This document shows positions 52,166 to 64,000 of a stretch of 64,000 bases of DNA, piece by piece; positions within the stretch are counted from its first letter, which is position 1; each line of letters starts with the position of its first letter. Source of the stretch: Nematostella vectensis (lineage: Eukaryota > Cnidaria > Anthozoa > Actiniaria > Edwardsiidae); the NCBI RefSeq assembly GCF_932526225.1, contig NC_064036.1, positions 248,001 to 312,000 on the forward strand, written 5' to 3'. The position numbers and the translations under genes are program-made. The notes under the pieces were generated by a model that was not told the origin of the DNA, ran no database searches, and saw only the letters and a list, made by a program, of their open reading frames with translations.

Positions 52166-54168
52166 TAAAGGGGCAGCAGCATAGTACTGCGCATGTCTGG
52201 AGTCAGTGTTTATTGTAGGCTTTTAAGTGTCTACAAACAGTTGAACTTTTTAAAAGCTGTCAATACCTTATTAAATAATATGCAATATTATATTGAAAAC
52301 TATGTTAATGGACAGTTTGTGGTCATTTTTTTTGTTTTGTTTAAAGTCTCCCACATTTACCAAAAGCTCATAAGTCAGTATTAGAATTTCACTGAAGTTC
52401 ATTGTGTCAAGGCTCTAGAGCTATTGCAAATCTCTTAAACATGACACTCCCCCTTTAAGGGAAAGTAAAAAAATATCAAAATTGTTGGTGGGGGTCTCTG
52501 CTGTGTTTGTTTTCTTTTTAGTTTTGTTCTATTATTATTATTATTTTCTTTTTTAGAGGAGGAGGGGAATTCAGCTAAAAATAGCCAAGGGTCAATTCAA
52601 GCAACTAGTACAAAAGATGTTTTTTGCAGTCCTTTATTCAATATATTCAAGGTTATCATGCAATTCTGTTGTTTGACTGCATATATATATATATTTTCTT
52701 TCTTTTCATTACAAGTGCTATATGTGTAAGTTGTGACCATAGCTATGATTACTATTATTTAGGATAATTTTTTACCTACTAACAGAAAACAACTTGACTG
52801 CAAAACACTTACTGTAGGGCACTCGATATTAGGCATTACTTTCATATGGATGTAAGGTTGAGATGTCAAAACCTTCATTAACCCGTGAACTACGCTTTAG
52901 CGTATTACACTTTGTTGTGATCTGATTCTATTGTTCTTTTTTGTGTTTTACTAACTATTACCGTTTAACTATCACACTTTGTTTCACGGGTTAATGAAAA
53001 CCACTCTAATTGCTTACAGTAATTCTTTTTTAATATTATTATTTACTTGTATAATTTAGATGAGCAATACATATTTCTTCTTGGCCTTGTAGAGCTCATC
53101 TCGTTCCTCATAAATAACAAACAAAATGAAGTTTGTTCTTATTTGGTGCAAAGGAATCTACATTAGTTTTCTAATCAGATAATTGTTTTTTTTTTAACAC
53201 CCACCTGTTATTTCAACAGCTCTTACTTGAGTTTGCTTGTCTCAGAAATAGACCTTGCTTAATAAACAAATATATCTTACAAATTTATTTAATAATAGGT
53301 AACAACTGCAATATTGTATGAAGAGAGTGCCCCTCCCTTCCCCCTGCTATTGTTGACATTATGCTCAATAAACTGTTACCTCTTCCCTCTCCACCAGTTA
53401 AGCATTCTATGTATGCTTCCCTGTACAAAATGCGCCCCTTCAAATAGAACATTAAAGTTCACATACTTGTTTACTTCCTCAAACTCTTTGCTTTGTGTTT
53501 TTTGTTAACTTCCTAGGAACAAATTGAATACATATAATCAATAAATCTAGCAAGCTTATTTTCCAAACTCACTTTTTTTATTATTTTTGCGCAAAACCTA
53601 TCAGGATTAAGGGGGTCCAGCACAAAGAAAAAAAAATCGAATTAAAAAAAAAAGCCCATTGGCCTGGGATCGAACCCGGTCTGAAGAACAAAACGGAAAC
53701 CATACATACGGATTACCCAATCGGTATGGCAGCACAAGGCTTTTACGGAAGGCTGTAAAGAACCCAAAGGCCCCAAGCACCGATATTTCCGAGCGAATGT
53801 GCTGTACAACACTCTTGCAAGGTTATCCCAACCCGCGCATTAATGGGGAGGACAATAACCAGGATCCCAGGCCTGTAATACGGTTACGCCACGCACAGCT
53901 CGCCGAGATTGTGGATGACAAAAAATAGAGGTCTATTTGGGCGTCTTGGGTCCCTTGGGGACTCGCCATGCGCACGGGCGCATCTCTTTTATTGTGTACA
54001 TGACATCAAATTAGCGAAGAAAAAAGACGATGTTTTGGTATCATTTGAAAAGCATAAAATAAATAGAAATAAAGACGTAAGGGGGGAGAATATTGACATA
54101 TTCATATTAGAATATTGACAAAATCCGCAATATTGTCTGTGCTGACTAAGTAAAGCTGTATTTTACTT
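52166..54168 (+). repeat. Repeat unit 27
   Basis: Length 2003. First part very like unit 1 (type ii, GAGGAGGAGGGG), second half of the CTTCTTGGCCTTG class. Inverted-repeat element 52874-52998. tRNA-like segment 53656-53723. Confidence 0.97.
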
Positions 54169-56186
54169 TAAAGGGGCAGCAGCATAGTACTGCGCATGTC
54201 TGGAGTCAGTGTTTATTGTAGGCTTTTAAGTGTCTACAAACAGTTGAACTTTTTAAAAGCTGTCAATACCTTATTAAATAATATGCAATATTATATTGAA
54301 AACTATGTTAATTGACAGTTTGTGGTCATTTTTGTTTGTTTTGTTTAAAGTCTCCCACATGTACCAAAAGCTCATAAGTCAGTATTAGAATTTCACTGAA
54401 GTTCATTGTGTCAGGGCTCTAGAGCTATTGCAAATCTCTTAACCATGACACTCCCCTTTTAAAGGAAAGTAACAAAAAATCAAAATTGTTGGTGGGGGTC
54501 TCTGCTGTGTTTGTTTTCTTTTTAGTTTTGTTCTATTATTATTATTATTATTATTTTCTTTTTTAGAGGGGGAGGGGAATTCAGCTAAAAATAGCCAAGG
54601 GTCAATTCAAGCAACTAGTACAAAAGATGTTTTTTTGCAGTCCTTTATTCAATATATTCAAGGTTATCATGCAATTCTGTTGTTTGACTGTATATATATA
54701 TATATATATTTTTTTTCTTTCTTTTCATTACAAGTTCTATATGTGTAAGTGGTGACCATAGCTATGATTACTATTATTTAGAATATCTTTTCACCTACTA
54801 ACAGAAAACAACTTGACTGCAAAACACTTACTGTAGGGCACTCGATATTAGGCATTACTTTCATGTGGATGTAAGGTTGAAATGTCAAAACCTTCATTAA
54901 CCCGTGAACTACGCTTTAGCGTATTACACTTTGTGGTGATCTGATTCTATTGTACTTTTTTGTGTTTTACAAACTATTACCGTTTAACTATCACACTTTG
55001 TTTCACGGGTTAATGAAAACCACTCTAATTACTTACAGTAGTTCTTTTTTAATATTATTATTTACTTGTATAATTTAGATGAGCAATACATATTTCTTTA
55101 TGGCTTTGTAGAGCTCATCTCGTTCCTCATAAATAACAAACAAAATGAAGTTTGTTCTTATTTTGGTGCAAAGGAATCTACAGTAGTTTTCTAATCAGAT
55201 AATTGTTTTTCTTTTAACACTCACCTGTTATTTCAACAGCCTTACTTGAGTTTGCTTGTCTCAGAAATAGACCTTGCTTAATAAACAAAGACATGTTACA
55301 AACTTATTTAATAATAGGTAACAACTGCAATATTGTATGAAGAGAGTGCCCCTCTCTTCCCTCTGCTATTGTTCAAATTATGCTCAATAAACTTTTACCT
55401 CTTCCCTCTCCACCAGTTAAGCATTCTATGTATGCTTCCCTGTACAAAATGCACCCCTTCAAATAGAACATTAAAGTTCACATACTTGTTTACTTCCTCA
55501 AACTCTTTGCATTGTGTTTTTTGTTAACTTCCTAGGAACAAATTGAATACATATAATCAATAAATCTAGCAAGCTTATTTTGCAAACTCAATTTTTTTAT
55601 TATTTTTGCGCAAAACCTATCAGGATTAAGGGGGTCCAGCACAAAGAAAAAAAAACGAACTAAAAAAAAAAGCCCATTGGCCTGGGATAGAACCCGGTCT
55701 GAATAACAAAACGGAAACCATACATACGGATTACCCAATCGGTATGACAGCACAAGGCTTTTACGGAAGGCTGTAAAGAACCCGAAGGCCCCAAGCACCG
55801 ATATTTCCGAGCGAATATGCTGTACAACACTCTTGCAAGGTTATCCCAACCCGCGCATTAATGGGGAGGACAATAACCAGGATCCCAGGCCTGTAATACG
55901 GTTACGCCACGCACAGCTCGCCGAGATTGTGGATGACAAAGGATAGAGGTCTATTTGGGCGTCTTGGGTCCCTTGCGGACTCGCCATGCGCACGGGCGCA
56001 TCTCTTTTATTGTGTACATGACATCAAATTAGCGAAGAAAAAAGACGCTGTTTTGGTATCATGTGAAAAGCATAAAATAAATAGAAATAAAGACGTAAGG
56101 GGGGAGAATATTGACATATTCATATTAGAATATTGACAAAATCCGCAATATTGTCTATGCTGACTAAGTAAAGCTGTATTTTACTT
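54169..56186 (+). repeat. Repeat unit 28 (B-box damaged)
   Basis: Length 2018. Inverted-repeat element 54893-55017. tRNA-like segment 55674-55741, with C to A at 55689, turning the minus-strand loop TTCGATC into TTCTATC and hitting the most conserved B-box base. It also introduces a stop into the overlapping open frame. Private GGACTC-side change CTTGCGGACTC near 55975. Confidence 0.97.
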
Positions 56187-58205
56187 TAAAGGGGCAGCAG
56201 CATAGTACTGCGCATGTCTGGAGTCAGTGTTTATTGTAGGCTTTTAAGTGTCTACAAACAGTTGAACTTTTTAAAAGCTGTCAATACCTTATTAAATAAT
56301 ATGCAATATTATATTGAAAACTATGTTAATTGACAGTTTGTGGTCATTTTTAATTGTTTTGTTTAAAGTCTCCCACATGTACCAAAAGCTCATAAGTCAG
56401 TATTAGAATTTCACTGAAGTTCATTGTGTCAGGGCTCTAGAGCTATTGCAAATCTCTTAACCATGACACTCTCCTTTTAAAGGAAAGTAACAAAAAATCA
56501 AAATTGTTGGTGGGGGTCTCTGCTGTGTTTGTTTTCTTTTTAGTTTTGTTCTATTATTATTATTATTATTATTATTTTCTTTTTTAGAGGGGGAGGGGAA
56601 TTCAGCTAAAAATAGCCAAGGGTCAATTCAAGCAACTAGTACAAAAGATGTTTTTTTTGCAGTCCTTTATTCAATATATTCAAGGTTATCATGCAATTCT
56701 GTTGTTTGACTGTATATATATATATATATATTTTCTTTCTTTTCATTACAAGTTCTATATGTGTAAGTGGTGACCATAGCTATGATTACTATTATTTAGA
56801 ATATCTTTTCACCTACTAACAGAAAACAACTTGACTGCAAAACACTTACTGTAGGGCACTCGATATTAGGCATTACTTTCATGTGGATGTAAGGTTGAAA
56901 TGTCAAAACCTTCATTAACCCGTGAACTACGCTTTAGCGTATTACACTTTGTGGTTATCTGATTCTATTGTACTTTTTTGTGTTGTACTAACTATTACCG
57001 TTTAACTATCACACTTTGTTTCACGGGTTAATGAAAACCACTCTAATTACTTACAGTAGTTCTTTTTTAATATTATTATTTACTTGTATAATTTAGATGA
57101 GCAATACATATTTCTTTATGGCTTTGTAGAGCTCATCTCGTTCCTCATAAATAACAAACAAAATAAAGTTTGTTCTTATTTTGGTGCAAAGGAATCTACA
57201 GTAGTTTTCTAATCAGATAATTGTTTTTCTTTTAACACTCACCTGTTATTTCAACAGCCTTACTTGAGTTTGCTTGTCTCAGAAATAGACCTTGCTTAAT
57301 AAACAAAGACATGTTACAAACTTATTTAATAATAGGTAACAACTGCAATATTGTATGAAGAGAGTGCCCCTCTCTTCCCTCTGCTATTGTTCAAATTATG
57401 CTCAATAAACTTTTACCTTATCCCTCTCCACCAGTTAAGCATTCTATGTATGCTTCCCTGTACAAAATGCACCCCTTCAAATAGAACATTAAAGTTCACA
57501 TACTTGTTTACTTCCTCAAACTCTTTGCTTTGTGTTTTTTGTTAACTTCCTAGGAACAAATTGAATACATATAATCAATCAATCTAGCAAGCTTATTTTG
57601 CAAACTCACTTTTTTTATTATTTTTGCGCAAACCCTATCAGGATTAAGGGGGTCCAGCACAAAGAAAAAAAAAACGAACTAAAAAAAAAAGCCCATTGGC
57701 CTGGGATCGAACCCGGTCTGAAGAACAAAACGGAAACCATACATACGGATTACCCAATCGGTATGGCAGCACAAGGCTTTTACGGAAGGCTGTAAAGAAC
57801 CCGAAGTCCCCAAGCACCGATAGTTCCGAGCGAATATGCTGTACAACACTCTTGCAAGGTTATCCCAACCCGCGCATTAATGGGGAGGACAATAACCAGG
57901 ATCCCAGGCCTGTAATACGGTTACGCCACGCACAGCTCGCCGAGATTGTGGATGACAAAAAATAGAGGTCTATTTGGGCGTCTTGGGTCCCTTGGGGACT
58001 CGCCATGCGTACGGGCGCATCTCTTTTATTGTGTACATGACATCAAATTAGCGAAGAAAAAAGACGCTGTTTTGGTATCATGTGAAAAGCATAAAATAAA
58101 TAGAAATAAAGACGTAAGGGGGGAGAATATTGACATATTCATATTAGAATATTGACAAAATCCGCAATATTGTCTATGCTGACTAAGTAAAGCTGTATTT
58201 TACTT
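56187..58205 (+). repeat. Repeat unit 29
   Basis: Length 2019. Near-copy of unit 24 at offset 10,055. Inverted-repeat element 56911-57035. tRNA-like segment 57693-57760. Longest (TTA)n tract of the window. Private ATGCGTACGGGCGCAT breaks one pair of the conserved hairpin. Confidence 0.97.
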
Positions 58206-60213
58206 TAAAGGGGCAGCAGCATAGTACTGCGCATGTCTGGAGTCAGTGTTTTTTGTAAGCTTTTAAGTGTCTACAAACAGTTGAACTTTTTAAAAGCTGT
58301 CAATACCTTATTAAATAATATGCAATATTATATTGAAAACTATGTTAATTGACAGTTTGTGGTCATTTTTTTTTTGTTTTGTTTAAAGTCTCCCACATGT
58401 ACCAAAAGCTCATAAGTCAGTATTAAAATTTCACTGAAGTTCATTGTGTCAGGGCTCTAGAGCTATTGCAAATCTCTTAACCATGACACTCCCCTTTTAA
58501 AGGAAAGTAAAAAAAATCAAAATTGTTGGTGGGGGTCTCTGCTGTGTTTGTTTTCTTTTTAGTTTTGTTCTATTATTATTATTATTATTTTCTTTTTTAG
58601 AGGGGGAGGGGAATTCAGCTAAAAACAGCCAAGGGTCAATTCAAGCAATTAGTACAAAAGATGTTTTTTTGCAGTCCTTTATTCAATATATTCAAGGTTA
58701 TCATGCAATTCTGTTGTTTGACTGCATATATATATTTTTTTTCTTTCTTTTCATTACAAGTTCTATATGTGTAAGTGGTGACCATAGCTATGATTACTAT
58801 TATTTAGAATAATTTTTTACCTACTAACAGAAAACAACTTGACTGCAAAACACTTACTGTAGGGCACTCGATATTAGGCATTACTTTCATGTGGATGTAA
58901 GGTTGAAATGTCAAAACCTTCATTAACCCGTGAATTACGCTTTAGCGTATTACACTTTGTGGTGATCTGATTCTATTGTACCTTTTTGTTTTTACTAACT
59001 ATTACCGTTTAACTATCACACTTTGTTTCACGGGTTAATGAAAACCACTCTAATTACTTACAGTAGTTCTTTTTTAATGTTATTATTTACTTGTATAATT
59101 TAGATGAGCAATACATATTTCTTTATGGCGTTGTAGAGCTCATGTCGTTCCTCATAAATAACAAACAAAATTAAGTTTGCTCTTATTTTGGTGCAAAGTA
59201 ATCTACAGTAGTTTTCTAATCAGATAATTGTTTTTCTTTTAACACTCACCTGTTATTTCAACAGCCTTACTTGAGTTTGCTTGTCTCAGAAATAGACCTT
59301 GCTTAATAAACAAAGACATGTTACAAACTTATTTAATAATAGGTAACAACTGCAATATTGTATGAAGAGAGTGCTCCTCTCTTCCCCCTGCTATTGTTGA
59401 AATTATGCTCAATAAATTTTTCCTCTTCCCTCTCCACCAGTTAAGCATTATTTGTATGCTTCCCTGTACAAAATGCACCCCTTCAAATAGAACATTAAAG
59501 TTCACATACTTGTTTACTTCCTCCAACTCTTTGCTTTGTGTTTTTTGTTAACTTCCTAGGAACAAATTGAATACATATAATCAATAAATCTAGCAAGCTT
59601 ATTTTGCAAACTCACTTTTTTTATTATTTTTGCGCAAACCCTATCAGGATTAAGGGGGTCCAGCACAAAGAAAAAAAAAAAACGAACTAAAAAAAAAAGC
59701 CCATTGGCCTGGGATCGAACCCGGTCTGAAGAACAAAACGGAAACCATACATACGGATTACCCAATCGGTATGGCAGCACAAGGCTTTTACGGAAGGCTG
59801 TAAAGAACCCGAAGGCCCCAAGCACCGATAGTTCCGAACGAATATGCTGTACAACACTCTTGCAAGGTTATCCCAACCCGCGCATTAATGGGGAGGACAA
59901 TAACCAGGATCCCAGGCCTGTAATACGGTTACGCCACGCACAGCTCGCCGAGATTGTGGATGACAAAAAATAGAGGTCTATTTGGGCGTCTTGGGTCCCT
60001 TGGGGACTCGCCATGCGCACGGGCGCATCTCTTTTATTGTGTACATGACATCAAATTAGCGAAGAAAAAAGACGCTGTTTTGGTATCATGTGAAAAGCAT
60101 AAAATAAATAGAAATAAAGACGTAAGGGGGGAGAATATTGCCATCTTTATATTAGAATATTGACAAAATCCGCAATTTTGTCTACGCTGACTAAGTAAAG
60201 CTGTATTTTACTT
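58206..60213 (+). repeat. Repeat unit 30
   Basis: Length 2008. Near-copy of unit 25 at offset 10,055. Its last ~80 bp (GCCATCTTTATATTAG) match the unit 5-8 class instead, so the copied tract ends before the unit boundary. Inverted-repeat element 58919-59042. tRNA-like segment 59701-59768. Confidence 0.97.
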
Positions 60214-60725
60214 TAAAGGGGCAGCAACATAGTACTGCGCATATCTGGAGTCAGTGATTATTGTAGGCTTTTAAGTGTCAACAAACAGTTGAACTTTTTA
60301 AAAGCTGTGAATACCTTATTAAATAATATGCAATATTATATTGAAAACTATGTTAATTGACAGTTTGTGGTCATTTTTTTTGTTTTGTTTAAAGTCTCCC
60401 ACATGTACCAAAAGCTCATAAGTCAGTATTAGAATTTCACTGAAGTTCATTGTGTCAGGGCTCTAGAGCTATTGCAAATCTCTTAACCATGACACTCCCC
60501 TTTTAAAGGAAAGTAAAAAAAATCAAAATTGTTGGTGAGGGTCTCTGTTGTGTTTGTTTTCTTTTTAGTTTTGTTCTATTATTGTTATTATTTTCTTTTT
60601 TAGAGGGGGAGGGGAATTCAGCTAAAAATAGCCGAGGGTCAATTCAAGCAACTAGAACAAAAGATGTTTTTTTGCAGTCCTTTATTCAATATATTCAAGG
60701 TTATCATGCAATTCTGTTGTTTGAC

Positions 60726-60728
<3 letters not shown>

Positions 60729-60822
<94 letters not shown>

Positions 60823-60935
60823 TTGGTTTAAGAAAAATACAAACTACATATGTAGTTTGTATTTTTCTCAAACCAACACTATACACCGCTCTACTTTCGA
60901 GTATTGAGCACTTTCTATGAAAGCCTTCAACCATC

Positions 60936-60986
<51 letters not shown>
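60729..60986. repeat. Expanded, interrupted (TA)n tract of unit 31
   Basis: About 45 TA repeats precede and about 24 follow the foreign insert. Together this is the largest TA tract in the window and accounts for most of the 248-bp excess length of unit 31. Confidence 0.95.
60816..60883. mobile_element. Near-perfect palindrome inside the TA tract of unit 31
   Basis: Arms of 34 bp (60816-60849 and 60850-60883) meet with no spacer at ACATATGT and have a single mismatch (A at 60830 against C at 60869). The inner part runs from GTGTTGGTTT to AAACCAACAC and is flanked by TA on both sides, as for a TA-targeting MITE. A further ~54 bp of foreign sequence (60884-60937, with a small CTTTC-TAT-GAAAG hairpin) lies between it and the second TA tract. 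Alternatives are a fold-back duplication made during repair, or an assembly artefact at a low-complexity site. Confidence 0.5.
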
Positions 60987-60994
<8 letters not shown>

Positions 60995-62469
60995 TTCTTT
61001 CTTTTCATTACAAGTTCTATATGTGTAAGTGATGACCATAGCTATGATTACTATTATTTAGAATATTTTTTTACCTACTAACAGAAAACAACTTGACTGC
61101 AAAACACTTACTGTGGGGCACTCGATATTAGGCATTACTTTCATGTGGATGTAAGGGTGAAATGTCAAAACCTTCATTAACCCGTGACCTACGCTTTAGC
61201 GTATTACACTTTGTGGTGATCTGATTCTATTGTACTTTTTTGTGTTTTACTAACTATTACCGTTTAACTATCACACTTTGTTTCACGGGTTAATGAAAAC
61301 CACTCTAATTACTTACAGTAGTTCTTTTTTAATATTATTATTTACTTGTATAATTTAGATGAGCAATACATATTTCTTTATGGCTTTGTAGTGCTCATCT
61401 TGTTCCTCATAAATAACAAACAAAATGAAGTTTGTTCTTATTTTGGTGCAAAGGAATCTACAGTAGTTTTCTAATCAGATAATTGTTTTTCTTTTAACAC
61501 TCACCTGTTATTTCAACAGCCTTACTTGAGTTTGCTTGTCTCAGAAATAGACCTTGCTTAATAAACAAAGACATGTTACAAACTTATTTAATAATAGGTA
61601 ACAACTGCAATATTGTATGAAGAGAGTGCCCCTCTCTTCCCTCTGCTATTGTTCAAATTATGCTCAATAAACTTTTACCTCTTCCCTCTCCACCAGTTAA
61701 GCATTCTATGTATGCTTCCCTGTACAAAATGCACCCCTTCAAATAGAACATTAAAGTTCACATACTTGTTTACTTCCTCAAACTCTTTGCTTTGTGTTTT
61801 TTGTTAACTTCCTAGGAACAAATTGAATACATATAATCAATAAATCTAGCAAGCCTATTTTGCAAACTCACTTTTTTTTATTATTTTTGCGCAAAACCTA
61901 TCAGGATTAAGGGGGTCCAGCACAAAGAAAAAAAACGAATTAAAAAAAAAAAAAGCCCATTGGCCTGGGATCGAACCCGGTCTGAAGAACAAAATGGAAA
62001 CCATACATACGGATTACCCAATCGGTATGGCAGCACAAGGCTTTTACGGAAGGCTGTAAAGAACCCGAAGGCCCCAAGCACCGATATTTCCGAGCGAATA
62101 TGCTGTACAACACTCTTGCAAGGTTATCCCAACCCGCGCATTAATGGGGAGGACAATAGCCAGGATCGCAGGCCTGTAATACGGTTACGCCACGCACAGC
62201 TCGCCGAGATTGTGGTTGACAAAAAATAGAGGTCTATTTGGGCGTCTTGGGTCCCTTGGGGACTCGCCATGCGCACGGGCGCATCTCTTTTATTCTGTAC
62301 ATGACATCAAATTAGCGAAGAAAAAAGACGCTGTTTTGGTATCATGTGAAAAGCATAAAATAAATAGAAATAAAGACGTAAGGGGGGAGAATATTGAAAT
62401 ATTCATATTAGAATATTGACAAAATCCGCAATATTGTCTATGCTGACTAAGTAAAGCTGTATTTTACTT

Positions 62470-64000
62470 TAAAGGGGCAGCAGCATAGTACTGCGCATGT
62501 CTGGAGTCAGTGTTTATTGTAAGCTTTTAAGTGTCTACAAACAGTTGAACTTTTTAAAAGCTGTCAATACCTTATTAAATAATATGCAATATTATATTGA
62601 AAACTATGTTAATTGACAGTTTGTGGTCATTTTTGTTTGTTTTGTTTAAAGTCTCCCACATGTACCAAAAGCTCATAAGTCAGTATTAGAATTTCACTGA
62701 AGTTCATTGTGTCAGTGCTCTAGAGCTATTGCAAATCTCTTAACCATGACACTCCCCCTTTAAAGGAAAGTAAAAAAAATCAAAATTGTTGGCGGGGGTC
62801 TCTGTTGTGTTTGTTTTCTTTTTAGTTTTGTTTTATTATTATTATTATTTTCTTTTTTAGAGGGGGAGGGGAATTCAGCTAAAAATAGCCAAGGGTCAAT
62901 TCAAGCAACTAGTACAAAAGATGTTTTTTTGCAGTCCTTTATTCAATATATTCAAGGTTATCATGCAATTCTGTTGTTTGACTGCATATATATATTTTTT
63001 TCTTTCTTTTCATTACAAGTGCTATATGTGTAAGTGGTGACCATAGCTATGATTACTATTATTTAGAATAATTTTTTACCTACTAACAGAAAACAACTTG
63101 ACTGCAAAACACTTACTGTAGGGCACTCGATATTAGGCATTACTTTCATGTGGATGTAAGGTTCAAATGTCAAAACCTTCATTAACCCGTGAACTACGCT
63201 TTAGCGTATTACACTTTGTGGTGATCTGATTCTATTGTACTTTTTTTGTGTTTTACTAACTATTACCGTTTAACTATCACACTTTGTTTCACGGGTTAAT
63301 GAAAACCACTCTAATTACTTACAGTAGTTCTTTTTTAATATTATTATTTACTTGTATAATTTAGATGAGCAATACATATTTCTTTATGGCTTTGTAGAGC
63401 TCATCTCGTTCCTCATAAATAACAAACAAAATGAAGTTTGTTCTTATTTTGGTGCAAAGGAATCTACAGTAGTTTTCTAATCAGATAATTGTTTTTCTTT
63501 TAACTCTCACCTGTTATTTCAACAGCCTTACTTGAGTTTGCTTGTCTCAGAAATAGACCTTGCTCAATAAACAAAGACATGTTACAAACTTATTTAATAA
63601 TTGGTAACAACTGCAATATTGTATGAAGAGAGTGCCCCTCTCTTACCTCTGCTATTGTTGAAATTATGCTCAATAAATTTTTCCTCTTCCCTCTCCACCA
63701 GTTAAGCATTCTATGTATGTTTCCCTGTACAAAATGCACCCCTTCAAATAGAACATTAAAGTTCACATACTTGTTTACTTCCTCAAACTCTTTGCTTTGT
63801 GTTTTTTGTTAACTTCCTAGGAACAAATTGAATACATATAATCAATAAATCTAGCAAGCTTATTTTGCAAACTCACTTTTTTTTATTATTTTTGCGCAAA
63901 ACCTATCAGGATTAAGGGGGTCCAGCACAAAGAAAAAAAAACGAATTAAAAAAAAAAGCCCATTGGCCTGGGATCGAACCAGGTCTGAAGAACAAAACGG
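62470..64000 (+). repeat. Repeat unit 32 (cut by window end)
   Basis: The first 1531 bp of a unit. Start type ii. Inverted-repeat element 63178-63303. tRNA-like segment begins at 63960 and is cut at 64000, with GAACCAGG for GAACCCGG. Carries TAAATTTTTCCTC as in units 25 and 30. Confidence 0.97.

Larger units (their letters stand above)
60214..62469 (+). repeat. Repeat unit 31 (TA expansion and insert)
   Basis: Length 2256. Two TA tracts (60729-60819 and 60938-60986) flank about 118 bp of sequence not found in any other unit. Inverted-repeat element 61173-61297, with its left repeat ending GTGACC. tRNA-like segment 61957-62024. Confidence 0.97.
1..64000. repeat. Macrosatellite array, ~2.0 kb unit, 32 copies (last one cut)
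   Basis: The same landmarks (TAAAGGGGCAGCA start, TA tract, inverted-repeat element at about +711, tRNA-like T-arm at about +1495, ATGCGC/GCGCAT hairpin at about +1806) recur in the same order and orientation every 2001-2035 bp across the window. All copies are head to tail on the plus strand. Copies differ by scattered substitutions and by length changes in homopolymers, TA and TTA tracts, so they are recent but not identical. Both window edges lie inside the array. The array could be centromeric, pericentromeric or interstitial, and nothing in the sequence decides this. No CENP-B-box-like motif was noticed. Confidence 0.98.

Noticed and set aside
1-64000. Ribosomal, 5S, snRNA or spliced-leader gene array
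   Set aside because: The tandem layout suggested it, but I see no rRNA core motifs, no U-snRNA Sm-site context, and no convincing complete tRNA or spliced leader.
1-64000. CRISPR array or bacterial origin
   Set aside because: The repeats are 2 kb with no short repeat-spacer pattern. No bacterial genes; composition and repeat content are those of eukaryotic satellite DNA.

Overview
The whole 64 kb window is one head-to-tail tandem array of a roughly 2.0 kb, AT-rich unit (a macrosatellite). Taking the first base of the window as the start of a unit (TAAAGGGGCAGCA), I can place 32 unit starts: 1, 2008, 4027, 6040, 8051, 10059, 12066, 14073, 16139, 18168, 20173, 22180, 23581, 25585, 27587, 29593, 31596, 33597, 35601, 38066, 40073, 42108, 44126, 46132, 48151, 50158, 52166, 54169, 56187, 58206, 60214 and 62470. 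Most units are 2001-2035 bp. Exceptions are unit 8 (2066, long TA tract), unit 12 (1401, internal deletion), unit 19 (2465, partial internal duplication), unit 31 (2256, TA expansion plus a foreign palindromic insert) and unit 32 (cut by the window end). No unique flanking DNA is seen at either end.

Each unit has the same layout. About 0-500 is AT-rich sequence with a (TTA)n tract and a polypurine run. About 515-550 is a variable (TA)n tract. About 711-837 is a short element with 16-bp inverted repeats, resembling a non-autonomous DNA transposon (MITE). About 840-1490 is AT-rich sequence. About 1495-1860 is a GC-richer block. That block begins with a minus-strand tRNA-like segment (B-box and T-arm, acceptor-like pairing, oligo-T downstream) and ends with two strong short hairpins. 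About 1860-2007 is AT-rich sequence leading into the next unit.

I find no convincing protein-coding gene. The longest open frames lie in the GC-richer block, mostly lack an ATG, and one of them reads through the tRNA-like T-arm (the familiar spurious 'PGIEPG' type of translation). The sequence therefore looks like heterochromatic or satellite DNA of a eukaryote, most likely an AT-rich animal genome. The species cannot be told from the sequence alone.

The interest lies in how the array has evolved. Two sequence types for the unit start and two for the second half are shuffled between units. Blocks of one to two units have been re-duplicated (24-25 as 29-30; 13-14 as 16-17; 20 as 23). Two rearrangement junctions with 4-bp microhomology are readable to the base. 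One unit has gained a near-perfect palindrome inside its TA microsatellite.
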